From: SIG78 sp045635745
GTDB taxonomy: Bacteria; Verrucomicrobiota; Lentisphaeria; Victivallales; Victivallaceae
NCBI GenBank assembly: GCA_045635745.1
Contig: JAZTWG010000017.1
Span: 1 to 47,598, forward strand
Reading direction: 5' to 3'
Length of the DNA: 47,598 nucleotides
The position numbers were made by a program, and so were the translations under genes. Shown here in pieces: positions 41,128 to 47,598 of this stretch. The stretch's first letter is position 1. The number at the start of each line of letters is the position of its first letter. The notes below the pieces were generated by a model. The model searched no databases. It was given only the letters and a program-made list of their open reading frames with translations, and was not told the origin of the DNA.

Positions 41128-42686
41128 TTTTGAACAGCCTTTTCAAGTCCGCGTAAAATATCGTGCATGGCAGCAATGGTGTAATCCAGGAGTTTTTCCG
41201 ACGCAATCAGCGGGAATTTGGTCAATGCCACCGGCGGACAATTTGCTTTGTAGACCTGGGCACTTATATCAATGCTGTACTCTTTATTGAGTTTTCCGCA
41301 AAATTCGGCAGCTGCGTCAGCAGTGGCAAAGAAGAGCGTTCCCAACAGTCCGTCGCCCTCAACCTTTTTGATTTGATCGGGAAATTCCGCGGCCAAATCA
41401 TGCAGTTTATCCTGCCAATATTTGCCGATCAACGCGGTGTGTTCAGCATTGTGTTCGGCAAAGCGGATGGTTATAAGATTGGCAAGACTGGCAAGTTCCT
41501 CCTGACCATTGGTCACCAGTGCACCAAACTGGTTGAGGTTATCCATTGCCGCCGTAGTAACCATCCGCGATGCAGGATACATCCCGCCGGGGAACCCCTT
41601 GCCTACCGAAACAAAGTCCGGATGACAATTATATTCTTTGAAAAGAAAGAGTTCCGGCGACCACATGCAGCTTTGGATCTCATCAACAAAAACCGGTATA
41701 TCCTCTTTGTCGCACAGCTCGTGGCAGAACGCCACATAATCGTTATTCAATCTTATGCCGCCATAATTCATCAGCACCAGTTCGTGAATAAAACCTGCAA
41801 CGTGGTATTGACCTTGATTGTACTCTTTTACAGCAGCTGCAAAAGAGCCTTTATCGTTGATTCTGACCGCCACGGTTTTTATGCCGCCGGAGTTTTCCAG
41901 AATATCGTACAATTCGTGCCACATACCGCGCAGCATCTGCATAATTACTGTAGTGCCGTGATAGTTGGCTTCTTTACCATCCTGAAAATCTGCCATCACC
42001 AGAAAAACCGGAGTTTTACCATGATATACCGGAGCCTCAAAATGCGGCTGCAGACGGTAAAATCTTGCCAGCATCATTTTCAGTGCCGCTTCGCAAGCCA
42101 GACTGCCGGTTTCCAGATTTATCACCCGGTTGAGTACGTGTTTTTCCGTACTCTGCAAAACCATATCAACGGCTTCTTCATCACCGGCAGATATACCATT
42201 GGCGATCCGCACCAGTTCCCGCTCCAGCAAACGGGTGATATGACCACGGGTATTGTTGTGAGTTATGTTGGTTATGCCGATCTGCATGGCAATTTCCAAC
42301 AGCTTGTAGCCGGGAAAGTTATGACCGCAGCTTGCCTGATAGTGTTCACTTTTGCCGATGACTGCCAGCTTGCCGTTTTCGCCGATACGGTAAAAACCCA
42401 ACCCGCTCAAAGGTGCGTTTTCCCGGTGCAATGCACTGGTGAACGCCGCTGTTCCCGCCCCGGAACAGCTTTCTGGAAGTGCTTGCGAAACGATCTGATT
42501 GATATTTTTAATGTTATCGTCGAGTTTTTTACGCAATTCTTCCGGAAAGAAGTCTACTTTTGTATCGGCAAGTTTCCGCAGATTTTCATAACTGTTGATT
42601 CCCAGAGCTGCCGAGGCCCGGCACACCTTTTCCATATATTCACTTCCGACAATATCGGAAAGTGAAAGTTGCAAATTCCTGATCAT
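41124..42686 (-). CDS. Class III PLP-dependent aminotransferase with long N-terminal extension
   Basis: A 520-residue aminotransferase. The PLP core is complete: NLETGSLACEAALKMMLARF, VAGFIHELVLMNYGGIRLN, IPVFVDEIQSCMWSPELF with the Asp that binds the pyridine nitrogen, and FVSVGKGFPGGMYPASRMVT with the Schiff-base Lys. The first 110 or so residues are additional to the usual 430-residue fold and are not recognised. ATG 42686 has AGGAAA before it and matches the operon spacing (16 bases after the DeoR stop). The kinase ATG overlaps its stop. In a sugar operon it may handle an amino sugar or its breakdown product; the substrate is not known. Confidence 0.82.
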   Translation of the reverse strand: MIRNLQLSLSDIVGSEYMEKVCRASAALGINSYENLRKLADTKVDFFPEELRKKLDDNIKNINQIVSQALPESCSGAGTAAFTSALHRENAPLSGLGFYRIGENGKLAVIGKSEHYQASCGHNFPGYKLLEIAMQIGITNITHNNTRGHITRLLERELVRIANGISAGDEEAVDMVLQSTEKHVLNRVINLETGSLACEAALKMMLARFYRLQPHFEAPVYHGKTPVFLVMADFQDGKEANYHGTTVIMQMLRGMWHELYDILENSGGIKTVAVRINDKGSFAAAVKEYNQGQYHVAGFIHELVLMNYGGIRLNNDYVAFCHELCDKEDIPVFVDEIQSCMWSPELFLFKEYNCHPDFVSVGKGFPGGMYPASRMVTTAAMDNLNQFGALVTNGQEELASLANLITIRFAEHNAEHTALIGKYWQDKLHDLAAEFPDQIKKVEGDGLLGTLFFATADAAAEFCGKLNKEYSIDISAQVYKANCPPVALTKFPLIASEKLLDYTIAAMHDILRGLEKAVQK

Positions 42687-42702
42687 ATTTTCCTGTTGCA
42701 GT

Positions 42703-43518
42703 TTATAAAATACTATTCTGTTGATCTTCATCTCTGCCGGCAATCAAAATTTTTGCACCGGCCTGCCGCAAATTTTCCACCAGAACCATGTCAGCCATGG
42801 AGTCGGTGATCAATGTTACCTTGCGGTTGCAAAGAGTATCGTAAGGCACAAACGATTTCTTTCCCAGTTTGGAACTGTCTGCCAGAATAAAGACTTCATC
42901 GCTGTGTTCTATAACAGCAGCCGCCAGGCTGGTGGTTTCATCGTCGGTGGTACTCAATGTACCGTCTTCGGCAATGCCGTCGGTACCGAGAAACGCTTTG
43001 GTAAAGTTGTAGCGTCCGACATTTTCCCGTGCCACACTTCCGCACAGATCCATTCGTGACAACCGTATCTGCCCGCCGGAAATCTGTACCGGACAGTAGG
43101 CGGCCAGAGTGGAGCCTAATGTCATAGAATTGGTTACCACGCACAGATTGTTCACATCCCGTGCAGCCAGCCGCTCTGCCAATGCAGTCCCGCACTCCAA
43201 CACGGTAGTTCCGGAGTCGCAAAACAGCCGGTCGCCATCCACAGCCTGCAATGCTGCAAGATTGCCGATGGCGTGTTTTTCAGCTACAAACTCTGCTTCT
43301 GCCCGGGTAAAGTGATAGCCGGAGCCATCCCAGGGAACCGGCAGCTTGACTCCGCCGTGAAAACGCACAACCAGTCCGATTTTTTCCATTTCGGCAAAAT
43401 ATCTGCGTACCGATGCCTCTGAAATCTTCAGGGCATTGACCACGTCAAATATCTTCAGAGTGCCGTGCCGCCGGAGCAAGCGCAGAATCTTTCGCTGATT
43501 TTTTTCTTTATTGCTCAT
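42703..43518 (-). CDS. DeoR-family transcriptional regulator
   Basis: A 271-residue regulator. The N-terminal winged HTH is at about residues 3-55 (NQRKILRLLRRHGTLKIFDV, then LKISEASVRRYFAEMEKIGL, then VVRFHGG). The C-terminal sugar-phosphate sensor has DGDRLFCDSGTTVLECGTAL, NLCVVTNSMTLGSTLAAYCP and FILADSSKLGKKSFVPYDTL. DeoR proteins usually repress the operon they sit in until a phosphorylated intermediate appears, which would be the FGGY kinase product here. ATG 43518 is preferred; a TTG start 12 bases earlier overlaps the stop of the upstream gene. Confidence 0.9.
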   Translation of the reverse strand: MSNKEKNQRKILRLLRRHGTLKIFDVVNALKISEASVRRYFAEMEKIGLVVRFHGGVKLPVPWDGSGYHFTRAEAEFVAEKHAIGNLAALQAVDGDRLFCDSGTTVLECGTALAERLAARDVNNLCVVTNSMTLGSTLAAYCPVQISGGQIRLSRMDLCGSVARENVGRYNFTKAFLGTDGIAEDGTLSTTDDETTSLAAAVIEHSDEVFILADSSKLGKKSFVPYDTLCNRKVTLITDSMADMVLVENLRQAGAKILIAGRDEDQQNSIL

Positions 43519-43526
43519 ACATATAT

Positions 43527-46500
43527 TCAACGCTCAACAGTTATCTGATTGTAAACTTTCAGAAGTTTGCCGGGCAGAATAATCTCGCTGCCGCCGTCAG
43601 AAAGTTCTCTGACACTCAACGCCTGACGCCCGGTAAAATCATTGGGCGAAGTGGCAAAGGCTGCTTTTACCTTGAAGGGTACAGTTATCGCAATCGGATT
43701 TGCAGCGGGCTGCAGTTGTTCAAATGTGGTTGGGAACGGTTTGGTAACTGCGCCGAATTTCACATTGCGCGGCGGTATCCGCAACACCTGGAAATATACA
43801 TTGCTGCCTTTGGTATCGGCACAACCTTCCACTATAACATCTTTTTCCCGGGTTGCAACTGTGTACGGGAATTGGGTAGTCCCGGCGGTCTGCAGCAGGA
43901 AGCGGACAAACTCTCCGGCTTCCGGAACATCTTTCCAGATCCACTTATTGCCGAGTTTGAAACTTTTTATATGCGGCAATTCGGTATTTTTCCGACCGAT
44001 CGCCAATGCCGATACCACACAGAGCCCCTTGCCGTACTTGTGAGCAGTAACCGCCGGAGTGCCGTCGGGGAATGAGGCAATGACTTGAGCACTCTTATTG
44101 GTCAGCTTGATACTTTCAGCCGCCGGGAAGAGCTGTTTCTGCGAAGTTGTGAATTTTTCACTATCATGCAGCGAACCGAACTGGTGCAGTACCCCGCTTA
44201 CCTCGGCAAAACGGCCGTCGGGCTGTTTCCGGTAGAGTGTATCCAAACCGGCAAAGCGGCCGGTGATGATCAGTTTACCGCCATCGGCAACATATTTTTT
44301 GAGAACATTTAATTCTTTATCGCTGAATATTTCAGTATCGCCAATGATTATAAGTTTCCACTTGGCAAGTTCAGTGGGTTTTTCCAAAGCCTTCTCAGTG
44401 ATGAATTCATGCGGAACAAACGCCTTTTGCAGCAGCTGACTGATACCATTTTGTTCATACAGCGGAGCATTTTTGAAAGTTCCGAGTTCAAAGTTGTAAC
44501 GGCCGTCGGGACGGTTGAATATCGCAATATCAGCAAGACCTTTTTTGTAACGCAGATCCATTTGATCCGGCCATTTCGGCACCATATTATCGTAACTCAT
44601 AGTCCAGCCGAAGTAATCCACGCCGCTTCTTGCCATGGTAGCCACAGCCCAGCAGAAATACCGACGCAGTTTGGGATCGTTGAGATCCTTACGGTCGCTG
44701 AACAGCAGCCAGGTCGGACGGTCATATGCCTCGCCGAGCGCATTGATCAATTTACGGTAAGCCATGTAAAAATAAGCATGCAGTGAATAAAGGTCATTGG
44801 CCGCAACTTCAATACCGAATACATCCAGATACGGTGCTATTCCGTGCAGATGACCGTTGGCAAGGCGGAAATCCACCCCGTAGTTGGTAAATTTGATCGA
44901 CGGTTTGACTTTTACTGCTGCGGCACGCAGTTCGTTGAGGTACGCACCTTCCTGATACTGCATCCACTCCTGCCAGCGGGCACGCAGCGGATTATCGGGT
45001 TTGTAAAACTCATTCATCTGATCGGGCATGGGCAGAATACAGCCGGTATCGCGGGTAAAGGCCTCCCGGCAATAGGCACAGAAACAGCGGTAGGCATTGA
45101 ATGTACCATGCTGGTCATCGACCATCATCACATCGCAATCGGTCATTTTGATGTACCGCACCAGATTTTCAATGCTGTCTTTGCGGAATTTGGGGTTGTT
45201 CAGGCAGTACAAAGCACGCACAATACGCAAACTGCTGGCGTCGCTCATAAATGCACCGGGGTATTTGGCAAGATTGCCTACTGAATTAAGCAGTGTAAAA
45301 CAGGGATTGTCGGCATGACGCACTATATCAATACCGTATTTATGGGCAATATCATTGATACGCCGCTGACGTTTGCCGTGAGCGATCTTGGTGGCGTCAT
45401 CGTAAACATTGTACCAGAAAAGACCTTCTTCGGTAACACCGTTGATACCGATCTTTTTCAACCCGGCAAAGTGTTTTTCAAAGTATTCGTCAGAAAGATC
45501 AGTAAAACCGCTGTCCCGGTTGCCGGTGGTAAAGATCATATCGGTCCATGCTGCATTCCAGATCTTCTGATTTTGTTCAGGTTCGGGAGCTTTGGAGGGT
45601 TCCGGATATTTGGTTTCCTGATCTGAAAGTTTCATGGCCACTGCCGCAACTTCCGGCAGTACATCGGCACCCATCACCGCCGGTACGGTATCTTTCTTAC
45701 GCTGCAAGACTTCGCCGGGGTCGGCACTGAAGCCGAATTCCGGCAGTCCTTCCGCAGCCCAATAGCCTTTGGTGAGAACATAATCACGATCCTGGAGCAT
45801 ATCCGGGCGAACGATCAGCTGATTGAGAGAAATATTTTTGCCTTCAAACTCTATACGCATTTCCTTTTCCGGAGCCCGCACAAATATATATGCTGCCAGC
45901 TGACGGTAATGTCCGGCTTTGATCTTCACATCTTTGAACGCCGTTTCGCCATTGAATTTGACGGTGAACGGCCCGACATCACGCCGGAAATCCCCGGCAA
46001 TCAGACCGACCAGATAAAATCCGCTCTGCAGCGGAACAACGAATTCCGAAACTTTGCCGTCAGCCAGAGTCATGCCCGCCGCCACCGGGAAGAACGGACC
46101 TTTGCCGAAATGGGCATATCCGGCAGGAAGTTTCCGCCACCCGGGCAGCACACCGGGCAGTTCTTTGAACGCGGTGGACGATTTGAACGGCATCATATAA
46201 TCGCGGTGCCATCCGGGATGTATGGTCAAAAGCTGCGAATTGCGGCGGAGGGTTTCGGCTCTATCGGCAAAAGAGATACTGTATCCGAGATTGGTGCAGT
46301 GCGGGCCGCTCGACCAGCGGGAAGAAGCAACTGTGCCGTTGCGGTAAAAATAATCATTTTCGCCACAGAATATACGCATAAGATAAGTGGTGCGATCGCC
46401 TTCGCGGTTTTTGGGCACAACAAACATCATATCGTCATCGACCCGGATGATTTGCCGCAGATATTGCGCCGGAGAATTGCAGTAAGGAGAGCCGGAACCG

Positions 46501-47510
46501 GCGGAGGGAGCAAAGTCGAAATTAACTTTCAGATCGCCCTTTTTCAGCTGCAGATAGCGTATATTGTTGTAAGAAGCCTTGGTTTTGGGATCGATAAAAA
46601 TCGATTTACCTTTCCGTATTTCGGCAATATTCAATTTACCGGTAACTCTTTTGAAAACAGTGAGCTGTATTTCATATTCGGCACCGTCAAAGAATTTAAG
46701 CGGCACGCGCAAGCCGTAGCCCTCCTTGAGCTTTGCACTTGTTTTCGGAGCGTGGCGGAAAGTCAGAGTAAGTTCGCCTTTGTCATTCAAAGATATTTCG
46801 CGGCGGAAATCAAATTGCGGATCTTTCAGCCGGAACATGTTATGGGCAACGACCTCGCCGGCAGAGTTTTTCAATTCTTTGCAAGTAATATTGGCAAGTT
46901 TTTCCATTGGAGTTCTATATTCATAACTTTCTCCGGAAATAAACTCTTCGCCGTTGAGCGTTACTTTGAGCGGACTTGTCTGCGCAATCTTGAATACATT
47001 TTTTACTTTGGCAGGTGCATCCGCCAGCACGCTGCGGTTTTCAGCTTTCAAAAATACTTCCGGTTGAGAAATAGTGTATGCAGCACTTTTATCGTTGAGC
47101 TGGATCTGTATGCGGTTGTATTTACCGTTGCGGAGCATTCCCGCAAGACTATACATATATACGCCGCTGCCGCCATCAGAACTGTTTTTGCGGTTCAAAA
47201 GCCGCTGTGCATCCCAGCGGTCAAATTCCGGAAGCGGTTTGTTGTTGACCGTAAGTACGGGCATGATATTTTTATTGTTCTGCCCTTGAAGTTTAAGTTC
47301 AAATTTGAATACCGGTACATAAGCATAAACATCCGGAACCGCCGGAGTCTTTATCGTAAGCATTTTACCGGCAGCACTTTTTCTGCCTTTGAGCTGGATG
47401 GTCCAATCCGGATCAAGTGCCGGATTTACTTTTGAAGCCGTTTCCGCGGCCGGAAGAGCTGCGAAACCAAAGCCTAGCAGCATAATTATAAATAAATTTT
47501 TTATTGACAT
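43527..47510 (-). CDS. Large secreted glycoside-hydrolase-like protein
   Basis: A 1327-residue exported protein. A signal peptide (LFIIMLLGFGFAALPAAETA) opens it. Beta-rich regions occupy about 25-560. A TIM-barrel-like domain lies near 640-960: HFAGLKKIGINGVTEEGLFW, HKYGIDIVRHADNPCF, CDVMMVDDQHGTFNAYRCFC, AYCREAF and VFGIEVAANDLYSL. Asp and Glu in these strands are candidate acids. Then comes a GATase-like domain (LIIIGDTEIFSDKELNVLKK, YVADGGKLIITG) as in GH42 beta-galactosidases, and a beta domain at the end. GAAGGAG lies 7 bases before the ATG. First visible gene of the operon; it probably releases the sugar used by the other products. No exact family assigned. Confidence 0.7.
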   Translation of the reverse strand: MSIKNLFIIMLLGFGFAALPAAETASKVNPALDPDWTIQLKGRKSAAGKMLTIKTPAVPDVYAYVPVFKFELKLQGQNNKNIMPVLTVNNKPLPEFDRWDAQRLLNRKNSSDGGSGVYMYSLAGMLRNGKYNRIQIQLNDKSAAYTISQPEVFLKAENRSVLADAPAKVKNVFKIAQTSPLKVTLNGEEFISGESYEYRTPMEKLANITCKELKNSAGEVVAHNMFRLKDPQFDFRREISLNDKGELTLTFRHAPKTSAKLKEGYGLRVPLKFFDGAEYEIQLTVFKRVTGKLNIAEIRKGKSIFIDPKTKASYNNIRYLQLKKGDLKVNFDFAPSAGSGSPYCNSPAQYLRQIIRVDDDMMFVVPKNREGDRTTYLMRIFCGENDYFYRNGTVASSRWSSGPHCTNLGYSISFADRAETLRRNSQLLTIHPGWHRDYMMPFKSSTAFKELPGVLPGWRKLPAGYAHFGKGPFFPVAAGMTLADGKVSEFVVPLQSGFYLVGLIAGDFRRDVGPFTVKFNGETAFKDVKIKAGHYRQLAAYIFVRAPEKEMRIEFEGKNISLNQLIVRPDMLQDRDYVLTKGYWAAEGLPEFGFSADPGEVLQRKKDTVPAVMGADVLPEVAAVAMKLSDQETKYPEPSKAPEPEQNQKIWNAAWTDMIFTTGNRDSGFTDLSDEYFEKHFAGLKKIGINGVTEEGLFWYNVYDDATKIAHGKRQRRINDIAHKYGIDIVRHADNPCFTLLNSVGNLAKYPGAFMSDASSLRIVRALYCLNNPKFRKDSIENLVRYIKMTDCDVMMVDDQHGTFNAYRCFCAYCREAFTRDTGCILPMPDQMNEFYKPDNPLRARWQEWMQYQEGAYLNELRAAAVKVKPSIKFTNYGVDFRLANGHLHGIAPYLDVFGIEVAANDLYSLHAYFYMAYRKLINALGEAYDRPTWLLFSDRKDLNDPKLRRYFCWAVATMARSGVDYFGWTMSYDNMVPKWPDQMDLRYKKGLADIAIFNRPDGRYNFELGTFKNAPLYEQNGISQLLQKAFVPHEFITEKALEKPTELAKWKLIIIGDTEIFSDKELNVLKKYVADGGKLIITGRFAGLDTLYRKQPDGRFAEVSGVLHQFGSLHDSEKFTTSQKQLFPAAESIKLTNKSAQVIASFPDGTPAVTAHKYGKGLCVVSALAIGRKNTELPHIKSFKLGNKWIWKDVPEAGEFVRFLLQTAGTTQFPYTVATREKDVIVEGCADTKGSNVYFQVLRIPPRNVKFGAVTKPFPTTFEQLQPAANPIAITVPFKVKAAFATSPNDFTGRQALSVRELSDGGSEIILPGKLLKVYNQITVER

Positions 47511-47531
47511 ATTTTTATCTCCTTCAGAGTT

Positions 47532-47598
47532 TTATTTTTTATTATCGACCAGTGTACCATCAATAGAATAGCTGAACAATATTCCGTATTTGCTGTAC
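47532..47598 (-). CDS. C-terminal end of an unidentified gene (partial)
   Basis: On the minus strand a frame runs in from the window edge and ends at TAA 47534-47532, coding YSKYGILFSYSIDGTLVDNK. The stop is 21 bases before the start of the large glycoside-hydrolase gene, with GAAGGAG between, so it would be the upstream member of the same operon. Too short to identify; only the reading frame and spacing support it. Confidence 0.4.
   Translation of the reverse strand, partial: YSKYGILFSYSIDGTLVDNKK

Overview
The window looks like a chromosomal segment of a gut-type, polysaccharide-degrading bacterium. The best guess is Lentisphaerota (Victivallis-like). That guess rests on recognition rather than a search: a very divergent FtsZ that keeps the C-terminal DIPAF peptide, a eukaryote-type HisA, several large glycoside hydrolases without close textbook families, and moderate GC with a strongly expressed etf/acyl-CoA dehydrogenase operon. 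A recurrent promoter form (TTGCAA or close, 16-17 nt, TATATT/TATTAT) precedes most transcription units.

Layout. 1-2759: end of a MacA-like adaptor plus MacB-type ATPase and permease. 2820-7818 (minus): large cytoplasmic-type GH2 enzyme, then eukaryote-type hisA and cardiolipin synthase. 8077-9857: a phage-type portal gene and a small coupled connector-like gene, alone in the chromosome and closed by a strong terminator. 9929-10107: copy 1 of a dispersed structured repeat. 10178-15930: an operon-like run with a TPR membrane protein, SpoU methyltransferase, rsmE, a LysM lipoprotein, a second lipoprotein and asnB. 15998-17019: dut (minus) and ispF (plus), divergent. 17168-18398: an extended SDR reductase as a single-gene unit. 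18425-18807: copy 2 of the repeat plus more hairpins. 18819-20939 (minus): a second unusual glycoside hydrolase. 21095-21885: a small regulatory-looking unit with direct repeats around its promoter, a Cys-rich HTH protein and an overlapping 54-residue coiled-coil gene. 21884-28128: YgjP-type metallopeptidase (minus), then prc, a CPBP protease, ftsA and ftsZ. 28146-29932 (minus): bile-acid-symporter-like transporter and RsuA-type pseudouridine synthase. 30142-34840: etfB-etfA-acyl-CoA dehydrogenase, then rpoZ and purE. 34954-35043: tRNA-Ser(GCU).

Directly after the tRNA lies an accessory patch: a dense array of short hairpins (35041-35400), the first 29 codons of a four-helix-bundle (23S rRNA intervening-sequence type) gene, and then an abrupt low-GC insert (about 35505-37610) with a Sel1-repeat protein and a coupled, decayed downstream gene carrying two in-frame stops.

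The last 10 kb (minus, 47510 to 37611) is a tightly coupled catabolic operon: a 1327-residue secreted glycoside-hydrolase-like protein, a DeoR regulator, a class III aminotransferase, an FGGY kinase, an amidohydrolase and an L-fucose/L-arabinose-isomerase-like protein. Four of its six genes are joined by ATGA overlaps. The combination suggests uptake and breakdown of one unusual sugar whose identity cannot be read from sequence. The most novel-looking items are this operon, the tRNA-adjacent hairpin/four-helix-bundle cassette, the dispersed repeat, and the orphan portal pair.
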